Source of the DNA: Piscirickettsiaceae bacterium
GTDB lineage: Bacteria; Pseudomonadota; Gammaproteobacteria; Methylococcales; Cycloclasticaceae
DNA: 12,339 nt
Reading direction: 5' to 3'
NCBI GenBank assembly: GCA_002401365.1
Contig: NVSW01000070.1
Span: 1-12,339 of the forward strand
Below the pieces are notes generated by a model. That model worked only from the letters and a program-made list of their open reading frames with translations. It made no database searches and was not told where the DNA came from. Made by a program: the position numbers and the translations under genes. Of the stretch, positions 1 through 7,083 are shown piece after piece. The stretch's first letter is position 1. Each line of letters starts with the position of its first letter.

Positions 1-9
1 CTTCAGTTT
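1..9 (-). rRNA. 5' end of 16S rRNA (partial, runs off left edge)
   Basis: Read on the minus strand, the last nine bases are AAACTGAAG. This matches the mature 5' end of bacterial 16S rRNA, which in E. coli reads AAAUUGAAG followed by AGUUUGAUC. The assignment rests mainly on context: an rrn-type tandem promoter pair and a boxB-boxA-boxC leader lie directly upstream in the same orientation. Only nine bases of the gene are inside the window, so the body of the 16S gene is inferred to continue to the left. Confidence 0.8.
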
Positions 10-18
10 ATATTTTTC

Positions 19-37
19 GACCTCTTAAAAGGAGGTC
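19..37 (-). other. Stem-loop just upstream of mature 16S 5' end
   Basis: GACCTC (19-24) and GAGGTC (32-37) form a perfect 6-bp stem with a 7-base loop, ten bases before the inferred mature 16S end. Its position in the precursor leader suggests a role in 16S folding or end maturation. That role is inference; only the inverted repeat is seen. Confidence 0.45.
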
Positions 38-139
38 TAGATCTTGCTCAATATAGAATTAAACGTATTACTTAAATTAAAACTTAAGTGTTTAACCTAC
101 ATTGATTATTTTTTAAATAACTTAAACAATCAACACAAG

Positions 140-198
140 TGTCCACACAAATTACTTGATAAATTTTTAAAGAGCAGATTCGAAATTTCCTTCGAATC
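140..198 (-). promoter_or_regulatory. rrn antitermination element: boxB hairpin, boxA, boxC
   Basis: On the minus strand, in transcription order, there is a perfect 8-bp hairpin (GATTCGAA/TTCGAATC, arms 191-198 and 177-184, 6-base loop), then boxA TGCTCTTTAAAAA (176-164), then a boxC-like TTGTGTGGACA (150-140). E. coli rrn leaders carry the same order, with boxA TGCTCTTTAACA followed by UGUGUGGGCAC. BoxA recruits NusB/NusE and the associated Nus factors, so that RNA polymerase resists Rho on the untranslated rRNA. The downstream position fits transcription from both P1 and P2. Confidence 0.88.
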
Positions 199-207
199 GA
201 GCCAGCT

Positions 208-235
208 ATTATAATCATTAGCTTTTAAATTGCAA
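208..235 (-). promoter_or_regulatory. rrn P2 promoter
   Basis: Minus strand: TTGCAA (235-230), a 16-bp spacer and a perfect TATAAT (213-208), with a start expected near position 201. It lies just upstream of the boxB hairpin and about 130 bp downstream of P1, matching the tandem P1/P2 layout of gammaproteobacterial rRNA operons. The -35 hexamer overlaps one arm of the 234-269 inverted repeat by two bases. Confidence 0.72.
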
Positions 236-269
236 ACTATTATTTAGCTTTTTTGCTTCGTAATAGTTT
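234..269 (-). other. 9-bp inverted repeat in the rrn leader between P1 and P2
   Basis: AAACTATTA (234-242) and TAATAGTTT (261-269) are perfectly complementary. A smaller AGC/GCT pairing (246-248 with 255-257) lies inside the loop. In P1 transcripts this would form a stem-loop directly before P2. Read on the plus strand it is followed by a T-rich run, so it could also stop antisense transcription. Function unknown. Confidence 0.4.
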
Positions 270-283
270 CTTTTTGGCCTTTC

Positions 284-328
284 CTTCTGGCTTTTAATTC
301 CAGCTTTTTAAGACTGGTTGGCCAGAAG
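284..328 (-). other. 8-bp stem-loop at the 5' end of the P1 leader RNA
   Basis: CTTCTGGC (284-291) and GCCAGAAG (321-328) are a perfect inverted repeat enclosing a weaker inner CCAG/CTGG pairing (300-303 with 314-317). It begins within a few bases of the predicted P1 start, so the P1 transcript would open with a hairpin. A role in stabilising the leader or in rRNA processing is inference. Confidence 0.4.
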
Positions 329-336
329 AGATGCGT

Positions 337-395
337 ATTATAGGGTCAATATTATAGTGGTCAACCGTTATTTATATAATTTCTACAATTATTTG
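337..395 (-). promoter_or_regulatory. rrn P1 promoter with A/T-rich UP-like element
   Basis: Minus strand: TTGACC (364-359), a 16-bp spacer and a perfect TATAAT (342-337), then a discriminator beginning ACGC, with a start expected near 329-332. Positions 365-395 upstream of the -35 are almost entirely A/T, as expected for an UP element contacting the alpha subunit. Inside the promoter is a near-tandem repeat (TTGACC-n-CTATAATA, twice), giving a second TATAAT at 356-351 that lacks a good -35. Growth-rate control is expected from the class but cannot be shown here. The UP region ends exactly at the tyrS stop codon, so tyrS and the rRNA operon are in tandem. Confidence 0.78.
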
Positions 396-420
396 CTAAG
401 TCATTGTTATCTTAGCAAAT
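391..420 (-). terminator. Possible tyrS 3' hairpin (weak terminator candidate)
   Basis: ATTTGCTAAG (391-400) and CTTAGCAAAT (411-420) form a perfect 10-bp inverted repeat with a 10-base loop, spanning the last tyrS codons and its stop (396-398). On the tyrS strand the downstream bases are A/T-rich but lack a clear U-run, so this is not a textbook intrinsic terminator. It may protect the 3' end or reduce readthrough into the rRNA promoter. Confidence 0.4.
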
Positions 421-1598
421 TTCCTTTTACCCACTTGCGCTAAATACTCTATACCTTTATCCAGTACCAATTGTTTATCTGTTATTTTCTCACCATTAAT
501 TTTCACCGCGCCTTGTTTAATCATTCTATAAGACTCTGATGTACTAACGGTTAAACCCGCTGCTTTTAATACATTGGCTATAGGCAAGCTCTCTGTATCC
601 TTTATTTCTATGCTTTTAACATCTTCCGGCACTTGGCCATGTTTGAATCTAGAGTCAAATTCAATGTGCGCTTTTTCCGCAACAGCCTTATCGTTAAATC
701 GCTCTACAATCTCTAATGCCAATTTAATTTTTATGTTCTTCGGGTTTTCTTCGCCGGCTTCGCACTGTCTACGCCAAGCATCTATTACCTTTAGCTCAGT
801 GAAGCTTAGTAATTCAAAGTATCGCCACATTAATTCGTCTGAAATTGACATGATTTTGCCAAACATTTCATTTGGCGCTTCGTTAATGCCTATATAGTTA
901 CCGAGTGACTTCGACATTTTCTGTACGCCGTCCAAGCCTTCCAAAATGGGCATTGTTATAACAACTTGCGGCTTTTGACCATACTGCTCCTGCAGTTGCC
1001 GACCAACTAATAAGTTAAATTTCTGGTCTGTACCCCCTAATTCTACATCTGCTTTCAACGCAACTGAGTCGTAACCTTGTATTAGAGGGTATAAAAACTC
1101 ATGAATAGCTATTGGCTTACCATTAGAGTATCTTTTATTAAAATCATCACGCTCCAACATCCGCGCAACCGTATGTTTTGCCGCCAACTGTATTAGGTCA
1201 GATGCATTGAATGCCGACATCCATGTAGAGTTAAACACAATCTCAGTTTTATCTGGATCAAGAATTTTAAATATTTGAGACTGATAACTTTTTGCATTTT
1301 TGATAACGTCTTCTTTTGTCAACGGGGGACGAGTTGTTGATTTTCCCGTTGGGTCGCCTATCATGCCGGTAAAATCACCTATCAAAAATAAGACATGGTG
1401 CCCTGCATCTTGAAATTGCTTCAGCTTATTAATCAGCACCGTATGTCCCAAATGTAGGTCAGGCGCCGTTGGGTCAAACCCTGCTTTTATCCTAAGTTTT
1501 TTTCCACTAGCAATTAACGTGTCAAATTCCGCCTCAACCAATACTTCGTCGACGCCTCGCTTTAACTGCTCATGTTCATTCTTTATGGACTCACTCAC
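396..1598 (-). CDS. tyrS: Tyrosyl-tRNA synthetase (KMSKS-type TyrRS)
   Basis: This class I synthetase activates tyrosine with ATP and loads it on tRNA-Tyr in the cytoplasm. In the 400-aa product the HIGH-type motif is HLGH (residues 49-52), followed by the nucleotide-site segment GDFTGMIGDPTG (about 74-85). The KMSKS loop appears literally at 227-231. The C-terminal 60 residues (about 338-397, containing SYRMIKQGAVKING) are an S4 RNA-binding domain. A canonical KMSKS and about 400 aa mark the second bacterial TyrRS subtype, rather than the E. coli TyrS type with KFGKT. The start is GTG at 1598, supported by AAGGAAG (1613-1607) eight bases upstream; no upstream in-frame ATG competes. It reads straight toward the rRNA promoter and is divergent from the M23 peptidase gene. 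Confidence 0.96.
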   Translation of the reverse strand: MSESIKNEHEQLKRGVDEVLVEAEFDTLIASGKKLRIKAGFDPTAPDLHLGHTVLINKLKQFQDAGHHVLFLIGDFTGMIGDPTGKSTTRPPLTKEDVIKNAKSYQSQIFKILDPDKTEIVFNSTWMSAFNASDLIQLAAKHTVARMLERDDFNKRYSNGKPIAIHEFLYPLIQGYDSVALKADVELGGTDQKFNLLVGRQLQEQYGQKPQVVITMPILEGLDGVQKMSKSLGNYIGINEAPNEMFGKIMSISDELMWRYFELLSFTELKVIDAWRRQCEAGEENPKNIKIKLALEIVERFNDKAVAEKAHIEFDSRFKHGQVPEDVKSIEIKDTESLPIANVLKAAGLTVSTSESYRMIKQGAVKINGEKITDKQLVLDKGIEYLAQVGKRKFAKITMT

Positions 1599-1704
1599 GT
1601 GCTTAACTTCCTTTTAGTTAGGGTAATTTGCTGCGAAAGATACTTGATATGGAATTTAAATCAAGCCCTAACGTTCATATACACTCGATGAAAAAAGCCA
1701 ATCA

Positions 1705-1732
1705 TTGAATTTTTGTTATTTTTTACTATACT
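1705..1732 (+). promoter_or_regulatory. Candidate sigma70 promoter for the M23 peptidase-anmK unit
   Basis: TTGAAT (1705-1710), a 16-bp T-rich spacer and TATACT (1727-1732) give a plausible sigma70 promoter with a start near 1739, about 57 nt before the peptidase ATG. The 197-bp gap separates two divergent genes, so each must have a promoter here. The tyrS-side promoter is not clear to me, although TATAAT occurs on the minus strand near 1736-1741 without a good -35. Confidence 0.5.
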
Positions 1733-1795
1733 TATTATACAATGCGAAAGCTCTTGCTTACGCCAAAGCCAATTTAGAACAGTCAAAATAAAGCA

Positions 1796-3181
1796 ATGAT
1801 ACATAGAACTAGCCAAATACATCGTGACTACAAAGACCCGCTAATTAGCACTCGCATGGCTAAATCAAAACTCTCGCCTGTTTTAATCATCAGTACGTTT
1901 GCGTTGCTTGTTGCTATCATTTCTTTTAAATTTTACACCCCAGCAGAGCCAGCAAGTAAGCCCAGTGAGCACCGTTTAATCACCATCAAAATTCCTGAAA
2001 TACCTGAACCAACGATCAGTAAGCAAAATTTAGACAAGCCTATTGCTACCGTGGCAACCAAAATACAAAGTAGTACTGTAGCAACCTTGAACACATCAAC
2101 TCACACTGTAAAACCTGGTGAAAGTTTATCCAAAATTTTTCAGCTGCAAAATTTCTCTCCATCCACTCTGTATAAAATAATGCAGCTAGGAAAGGCTGTT
2201 AATGTTTTAAAAAACATCAAACCCGGCCAACAGCTTAATTTTTCTAACAACGACGCTGGTGAATTCTCTTCACTTAAATACCAAATTGACCGCATTAAAA
2301 CGTTAAATGTTTCAACAACAACAACCGGGTTCAAAGCCAGTTTAATTGAAAAGCCCGTTGAAACAGCAACCGATACCGCTTCCGTTAAAATCAATAACTC
2401 TCTTTACTATGATGGCAAGCAAGCGGGGATCTCAGATAAAACCATTATGGAGTTAGCCAATATATTTGGCTGGGATATCGATTTTGCGCTCAACATTCGT
2501 CAAGGCGACTCGTTTACATTACTCTACGAAACTAAGTTTATTGATGGAGAACGTATCGAAAATGGCCACATTTTAGCCGCTGAGTTTATCAACCGCGGCA
2601 CCAAGTATCAAACCGTACGGTTCGTAAACAACAAAGGAAACGCCGAGTACTTCTCGCCAGACGGCAAAAGTATGCGTAAAACTTTTCTACGCACCCCAAT
2701 TGATTTTGCCCGTGTTAGTTCACATTTTAATTTACGTAGAAAGCACCCTGTTCTTAACCGCATTAGAGCGCATAAGGGCGTGGACTACGCTGCTGTTTCT
2801 GGCACTGCTATTAAAGCAACGGGGGATGGCAAAGTTGTATTCCGCGGCAGAAAAGGCGGTTACGGACGTGTTGTCATCCTTAAACACGGCCAAAAATACA
2901 GCACTTTGTACGCTCATATGTCTAAATATGGCCGTTACCGAAACGGCAGTACTGTAAAACAGGGGCAAACCATCGGCTATGTCGGTAAATCTGGCCTCGC
3001 CACTGGCCCCCATTTGCATTATGAATTTCGTGTAAACGGCGTTCACCGCAATCCACTAACTGTCAGGTTTCCTGCTGCTAGACCTGTAGCAAGAAACCAG
3101 CTAGCAAACTTTAAGCAACAAACCAGCCCTTTATTAAGCCAACTCGAACGAACCAAACAAACACAATTAGCGCTTAATTAA
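1796..3181 (+). CDS. Membrane-anchored LysM/M23 murein endopeptidase (MepM-like)
   Basis: Predicted zinc endopeptidase that cuts peptide cross-links in periplasmic peptidoglycan. Of 461 aa, residues 28-44 form a single N-terminal membrane anchor after a basic segment. Residues about 103-150 (HTVKPGESLSKIF...IKPGQQL) are a LysM/OapA-like wall-binding domain. The C-terminal M23/LytM domain carries zinc ligands H326 and D330 (HKGVD) and the HLH motif H406-L-H408, plus H374 in LYAHMSKY, so the active site is complete. Length matches the MepM/YebA group (about 440 aa). The start at 1796 has no convincing Shine-Dalgarno. An internal ATG at 1856 (residue 21) would still keep the anchor and is a possible alternative. 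It is followed after 41 nt by anmK, a peptidoglycan-recycling gene, in a pairing I recall also from Pseudomonas. Confidence 0.9.
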   Translation: MIHRTSQIHRDYKDPLISTRMAKSKLSPVLIISTFALLVAIISFKFYTPAEPASKPSEHRLITIKIPEIPEPTISKQNLDKPIATVATKIQSSTVATLNTSTHTVKPGESLSKIFQLQNFSPSTLYKIMQLGKAVNVLKNIKPGQQLNFSNNDAGEFSSLKYQIDRIKTLNVSTTTTGFKASLIEKPVETATDTASVKINNSLYYDGKQAGISDKTIMELANIFGWDIDFALNIRQGDSFTLLYETKFIDGERIENGHILAAEFINRGTKYQTVRFVNNKGNAEYFSPDGKSMRKTFLRTPIDFARVSSHFNLRRKHPVLNRIRAHKGVDYAAVSGTAIKATGDGKVVFRGRKGGYGRVVILKHGQKYSTLYAHMSKYGRYRNGSTVKQGQTIGYVGKSGLATGPHLHYEFRVNGVHRNPLTVRFPAARPVARNQLANFKQQTSPLLSQLERTKQTQLALN

Positions 3182-3222
3182 TATTCTTAACTTTTGAACC
3201 CTATTATTTTGCCAGCGAATAG

Positions 3223-4341
3223 ATGCATAGCTCCTTATATATAGGTCTAATGTCAGGAACGAGCTTAGATGGTGTTGACATCGTGTTGGTTAACCTAGCA
3301 ACCAAACAGCCTGTTTTATTAGCAAAACATCTTGAGCCTTACCCTGAACAACTTCTCGCTTCAATTAAGGAACTTTGTCGCCGGCAGAACACCAGCTTCG
3401 ACAAATTGGGTGTGCTAGATGCAAAACTTGGCGACTTCTTTGCAGATGCCATAGTGCGTTTTGCATCTACTAATAACATTCAGCCTGATGATATCAATGC
3501 CATCGGATCGCACGGCCAAACCATACAGCATCAGCCCTTTGGCAGCACCCCGTACACCCTTCAGATTGGCGATGCACACCGTATTGTTGAAATTGCAGGC
3601 ATTACCGTTGTCGCTGACTTCAGGCGTAGAGACATGGCGGCAGGTGGGCAAGGTGCCCCTTTAGTGCCCGCCTTTCACCAAGCATACTTTTCTCACTCAG
3701 AAGAAAATCGCGTCATTATTAATATAGGTGGCATCGCTAATATCACCTATTTACCAATGGACAAGAAAGATGCTGTTGTAGGGTTCGATAGCGGCCCCGG
3801 TAACACTCTAATGGATCAATATTGCCAACAACACTTCGAGCAACATTTCGATACGGATGCCGAATTATCACGCGCAGGTAACATCAATAAAACGTTGCTA
3901 AACAGTATGCTCGGGGATAAGTATTTTGCTCTCGGCTACCCCAAAAGCACGGGGCCAGAGTATTTCTCTTTGGAATGGTTACAGGAACATTTAACGAAAC
4001 ACCCAACCAACCCAACTGATATGCTAGCGACGTTATGTGAGTTAACCGCCGTGAGTATTAAAAACAGCCTAGGCCTATTACCCAGCAGCGATAAAGTGTT
4101 TATTTGTGGCGGCGGCACTCACAACCCATACTTAATGGAAAAACTTCGACACCATATAGATTGCCCAGTTGAAACTACGCAAATTATTGGCATTGACCCA
4201 GACTGGGTTGAAGCCATCGCCTTTGCTTGGCTAGCAAAACAGACTTTGGAAGGAAGAACCAGCAATATCCCGTCTGTTACTGGTGCAAATAAAAGCGTTA
4301 TTTTAGGAGCAATTTACCCACACAGCGGCTACCCCCATTAA
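3223..4341 (+). CDS. anmK: Anhydro-N-acetylmuramic acid kinase
   Basis: Cytoplasmic kinase that hydrolyses and phosphorylates 1,6-anhydro-MurNAc from wall turnover to MurNAc-6-phosphate, returning it to amino-sugar metabolism. The 372 aa cover the whole family length. Visible motifs are the N-terminal phosphate loop LMSGTSLDGVD (9-19), GSHGQT (95-100), GGQGAPLVPAFH (141-152), NIGGIANIT (167-175), GFDSGPGN (187-194) with the expected catalytic Asp189, and CGGGTHN near the C-terminus. It sits 41 nt after the murein endopeptidase and is probably co-transcribed with it. No clear Shine-Dalgarno precedes the ATG, but the motif begins at residue 9, so no later start is possible. Its 3' end faces erpA with only 14 nt between stops and no visible terminator. 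Confidence 0.97.
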   Translation: MHSSLYIGLMSGTSLDGVDIVLVNLATKQPVLLAKHLEPYPEQLLASIKELCRRQNTSFDKLGVLDAKLGDFFADAIVRFASTNNIQPDDINAIGSHGQTIQHQPFGSTPYTLQIGDAHRIVEIAGITVVADFRRRDMAAGGQGAPLVPAFHQAYFSHSEENRVIINIGGIANITYLPMDKKDAVVGFDSGPGNTLMDQYCQQHFEQHFDTDAELSRAGNINKTLLNSMLGDKYFALGYPKSTGPEYFSLEWLQEHLTKHPTNPTDMLATLCELTAVSIKNSLGLLPSSDKVFICGGGTHNPYLMEKLRHHIDCPVETTQIIGIDPDWVEAIAFAWLAKQTLEGRTSNIPSVTGANKSVILGAIYPHSGYPH

Positions 4342-4355
4342 CAGAACCTACTCAG

Positions 4356-4703
4356 TTATGCTGCAAATGATGACCCACAGCCACACGTAGTCGTTGCATT
4401 TGGATTCCTGATAACAAACTGTGAACCTTGCAGACTCTCTTTAAAGTCAATTTCTGCCTTTTCTAAATATTGGTAACTCATTGGGTCGATAATAACGGCC
4501 ACACCATCTTTCTCAATACCAAAGTCATCCTCAGCAACCGTCTCATCAAAGGTAAAACCGTACTGGAAGCCAGAACAGCCACCGCCCGAAATATATACGC
4601 GTAATTTTAAGTTCGCATTCCCTTCTTCTTCAATCAATGATGCAACTTTTTTTGCAGCATTATCAGTAAAATTAATATCAGCTTCAGCAGCAAATTGTGT
4701 CAT
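4356..4703 (-). CDS. erpA: Iron-sulfur cluster insertion protein ErpA
   Basis: A-type carrier that receives Fe-S clusters from the assembly scaffold and delivers them to apo-enzymes. At 115 aa it has normal family length. The three cluster ligands are present: C43 in SGGGCSGFQYGF, and C107/C109 in the C-terminal CGCGSSF. Start ATG (4703-4701) has GAGAG (4715-4711) seven bases upstream. It is the last gene of the minus-strand run argC-DUF6776-bactofilin-erpA, 36 nt after the bactofilin stop, and has no obvious own promoter in that gap. The symbol erpA is preferred over iscA because of its place beside anmK and its lack of isc neighbours. Confidence 0.94.
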   Translation of the reverse strand: MTQFAAEADINFTDNAAKKVASLIEEEGNANLKLRVYISGGGCSGFQYGFTFDETVAEDDFGIEKDGVAVIIDPMSYQYLEKAEIDFKESLQGSQFVIRNPNATTTCGCGSSFAA

Positions 4704-4739
4704 ATCAGTTCTCTCATCTATTACTTATGTTTATCTAAC

Positions 4740-5186
4740 TTAGTCCGTATTTTCTGCACTAAGTTCTTGCGAAATCACTTTTTTGGGACTGCTCTTCTCT
4801 GCCCTTACTGTGCCAGACTGTTGCTTTAGTAGTTGGCCGTTAACTTCCGCACCAACTGACATTTCAATCAGATTATACACTACATTACCTGTGACTTTAG
4901 AATTCTCGAGCAACTGCACTCGCTCAGAGGCACTCACATCACCTTCCACTTCACCATCAATCACCACCACAGGCACGTCAACATTGCCGTTAATAACGCC
5001 CATATTACTTAATGTAAGCGTTGTTTGTGAATCTGGAGATGCGTTAACGTTTCCGACGACTTTACCGTCAATGTGCAGGCCACCCGTAAACTCAACATCA
5101 CCGCGTATTACGGTACCTTCACCAATAATTGTTGAAACATTCGTGGTACTAATTTCTTTTAATTTTTTACTATCTGAAGAGAACAT
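4740..5186 (-). CDS. Bactofilin (polymer-forming cytoskeletal protein)
   Basis: Bactofilins (DUF583) self-assemble without nucleotide into filaments that position cell-wall enzymes. The 148-aa product has a short polar N-terminus, then a regular run of Gly/Val/Ile-rich turns from about residue 19 (IIGEGTVIRGDVEF, LHIDGKVVGNV, VIDGEVEGDV, SKVTGNVVYN) to about 120. This pattern is the single beta-helix core. The tail to 148 is polar and probably disordered. There is no signal or membrane segment, so it is cytoplasmic and probably membrane-associated through partners. Start ATG has AAAGGA (5200-5195) eight bases upstream. It follows the DUF6776 gene after 72 nt. The facing M23 peptidase about 1.6 kb away is the kind of enzyme bactofilins organise elsewhere, so a functional link is plausible but inferred. 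Confidence 0.93.
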   Translation of the reverse strand: MFSSDSKKLKEISTTNVSTIIGEGTVIRGDVEFTGGLHIDGKVVGNVNASPDSQTTLTLSNMGVINGNVDVPVVVIDGEVEGDVSASERVQLLENSKVTGNVVYNLIEMSVGAEVNGQLLKQQSGTVRAEKSSPKKVISQELSAENTD

Positions 5187-5258
5187 CTTGTGAATCCTTT
5201 ACTTGATTATCATTACTGTAGAATGTTAATTGTAGTTGAAATAATGACCAATCCTAGC

Positions 5259-5990
5259 CTAAGTAGGTTCATTTTTAACGATATTATGCCACAGCCACTG
5301 TTTTTCAACATTTTTTGCCTTCGAAGATGATGGTTTTAAGGTAACAACCACCTGCTCAGGCAAAAAACCATCTGGTAACTCTATAACCGACGACAAGATC
5401 TGATAATAACGAAAAGAATACGACAGCGAGGTGCTTTCTTGGTCTGGCGCAAATTCTTTTAACGATAACGTTAAACCCTTTCCAGCTTGTTCACCTTTAA
5501 TCTGTACCGTAACGTTGCCTTTAACCGCTGTTTTATTGTTCGCCCCTTTCGCCAGCACTAACTGATAACGAAAACCATTATCCTCACTATCTTTAATAAT
5601 TTCAAGGCTGTGAATATACACACCTTTAACTATAGATTCAGGCGACACGACCTGTTGATAAAATGCAATCCGCTCTTTTGCATCACTCAGTTGTTCATGC
5701 AAATCCGTTAACGCATGCCTTGCATCATTCTTAGCCAGTTGATCAATTTTTTGGGCGCCTTCTAAAAAATCAACTTGCTTTGCAAGCTCGGATTTCTTGT
5801 TTGTTAGTTGCTGAACCTCAGCTTTAAGCAGCCCTGTTTCCACCTCGAGTTCTGCAATACTTCGAACCGAAAACCGACCCATAAAAAACGTCACTATTAA
5901 GCCAATAATAATAGCTAAAGGCAGCACCTTCTCTACCAGAATACGCTGTTTTCTTTTATGGTATGGGTGTGGGCATTGGTGTCTAAACAT
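5259..5990 (-). CDS. Single-pass membrane coiled-coil protein (DUF6776-like)
   Basis: Function unknown. The 243-aa protein has a basic, His-rich cytoplasmic start (residues 1-20), one transmembrane helix (about 21-38), a long charged heptad-like coiled coil (about 45-115, rich in Leu/Glu/Lys/Gln), then a beta-rich soluble domain (about 120-235) expected in the periplasm. This resembles the uncharacterised DUF6776 family that I recall between argC and bactofilin in gammaproteobacteria; the assignment is from memory of the architecture. It begins 6 nt after the argC stop and has no clear Shine-Dalgarno, suggesting translation coupled to argC. The coiled coil and the bactofilin neighbour make a scaffold role at the envelope possible, though unproven. 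Confidence 0.8.
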   Translation of the reverse strand: MFRHQCPHPYHKRKQRILVEKVLPLAIIIGLIVTFFMGRFSVRSIAELEVETGLLKAEVQQLTNKKSELAKQVDFLEGAQKIDQLAKNDARHALTDLHEQLSDAKERIAFYQQVVSPESIVKGVYIHSLEIIKDSEDNGFRYQLVLAKGANNKTAVKGNVTVQIKGEQAGKGLTLSLKEFAPDQESTSLSYSFRYYQILSSVIELPDGFLPEQVVVTLKPSSSKAKNVEKQWLWHNIVKNEPT

Positions 5991-5996
5991 AAGTAG

Positions 5997-7031
5997 CTAG
6001 GGGTACAAAGCGACTTGATTTAGCCCTGTGCACTCATCTAAACCAAACATTATATTCATATTATGAATGGCTTGACCCGACGCGCCTTTAACCAAGTTAT
6101 CAATCACTGACAGCACTGTCACCATATTGCCGCCTTGTGGACGATGAACCGCTATTTGGCACCGATTAGTACCGCGGACATCCCCTGTGTCTGGGTGAGC
6201 GCCCGTTGGTAACACGTCAACAAAAGGCTCCTCTGCATAAAAGTTTTCAAATAATTGCTGTAGATCTACCGTTGTATCTTGTAAAGGAGCATATAGCGTT
6301 GCATGTATTCCCCTAATCATTGGCACTAAATGCGGCGTAAACGTTAGCGATATTGGCGAACTTGATACTGTCTGTAACTGCTCCGATATTTCTGGCAAAT
6401 GGCGATGGCCGGCCACACCATAAGCCTTGAAGCTTTCACCGCTTTCACTCATCAAGCCAACCACACTAGCCGAGCGCCCAGCACCACTAACACCTGACTT
6501 TGCATCTGCAATTAGCATAGATGTATCAATAATATTATTATTGATTAACGGTAGAAAACCTAGTTGAGTAGCGGTTGGATAACAGCCCGGGTTAGCCACC
6601 AATTGAGCCTGCTTTATCGACTCACGATTGGTTTCTGGTAAACCATAAACAGCTTGCTCTAGCAACTCAGGACACACATGTTTTGCACCATACCAGTGCT
6701 CCCAAACCTCTACATCTTTCAAGCGAAAGTCAGCCGACAAATCTATCATTTTAATACCCGCACTCATTAACCCTTTTGCCATATGCATGGCCGTTGCATT
6801 GGGGGTGGCAAAAAATACTACATCACATGCTTGCAAATTGCCCATCGTCGGCTCAACAAAACACAAGTCATTAAAGCCACGTAAGTTTGGATATACTGAA
6901 TCTACACGTAACCCCTTTTCGGCGCGCGACGTAACAACCTGCACATCAACACTTGGGTGCAAAGCAAGCAACCTAAGCAATTCAACACCGGTGTACCCCG
7001 TTCCACCAACAATTCCTACCTTAATCACCAC
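5997..7031 (-). CDS. argC: N-acetyl-gamma-glutamyl-phosphate reductase
   Basis: Third step of arginine synthesis: NADPH-dependent reduction of N-acetylglutamyl-5-phosphate to the semialdehyde, in the cytoplasm. The 344 aa include the dinucleotide loop GGTGYTG (9-15), the ATPNAT segment (75-80), LSADFRL (98-104) and the catalytic Cys150 in NPGCYPT; length is normal for the family. Two consecutive GTG codons (7031 and 7028) open the frame. AAGGGG (7041-7036) lies 4 nt from the first and 7 nt from the second, and the shorter form MIKVGIVGG resembles Pseudomonas ArgC as I recall it, so 343 aa is equally or more likely. It is first in the minus-strand run with DUF6776, bactofilin and erpA, and divergent from the CLC gene. 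Confidence 0.96.
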   Translation of the reverse strand: MVIKVGIVGGTGYTGVELLRLLALHPSVDVQVVTSRAEKGLRVDSVYPNLRGFNDLCFVEPTMGNLQACDVVFFATPNATAMHMAKGLMSAGIKMIDLSADFRLKDVEVWEHWYGAKHVCPELLEQAVYGLPETNRESIKQAQLVANPGCYPTATQLGFLPLINNNIIDTSMLIADAKSGVSGAGRSASVVGLMSESGESFKAYGVAGHRHLPEISEQLQTVSSSPISLTFTPHLVPMIRGIHATLYAPLQDTTVDLQQLFENFYAEEPFVDVLPTGAHPDTGDVRGTNRCQIAVHRPQGGNMVTVLSVIDNLVKGASGQAIHNMNIMFGLDECTGLNQVALYP

Positions 7032-7035
7032 TCAA

Positions 7036-7041
7036 CCCCTT
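7036..7041 (-). promoter_or_regulatory. argC ribosome binding site
   Basis: AAGGGG on the minus strand. Its 7-nt distance to the second of two adjacent GTG codons, against 4 nt to the first, favours the second as the real argC start. Confidence 0.6.
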
Positions 7042-7083
7042 TTTAAAACCTAAATATCTTCTGCATTTTACACTAGCACCGTC

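Noticed and set aside
234..275. Inverted repeat followed by T-run read as an intrinsic terminator on the plus strand
   Set aside because: No plus-strand gene precedes it; the stem is A/T-rich. It is better treated as rrn leader structure.
574..897. 107-codon plus-strand open frame inside tyrS
   Set aside because: Antisense shadow of the tyrS coding frame; no recognisable domain or start signal.
4342..4355. Possible bidirectional terminator between the converging anmK and erpA genes
   Set aside because: Only 14 nt lie between the stops, and no inverted repeat with a T-run is visible there or in the adjacent coding ends.
4783..5193. 136-codon open frame on the plus strand opposite bactofilin
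   Set aside because: It lies antisense to a clear bactofilin gene and mirrors its regular repeats; composition is Ser/Thr/Pro-rich nonsense with no family resemblance and no ribosome binding site.
5204..5215. TAATGATAATCA on the minus strand, upstream of bactofilin, resembling part of a Fur box
   Set aside because: Only 12 of 19 consensus positions match and the outer hexamers are poor; no promoter is recognisable around it, so chance similarity in A/T-rich DNA is more likely.
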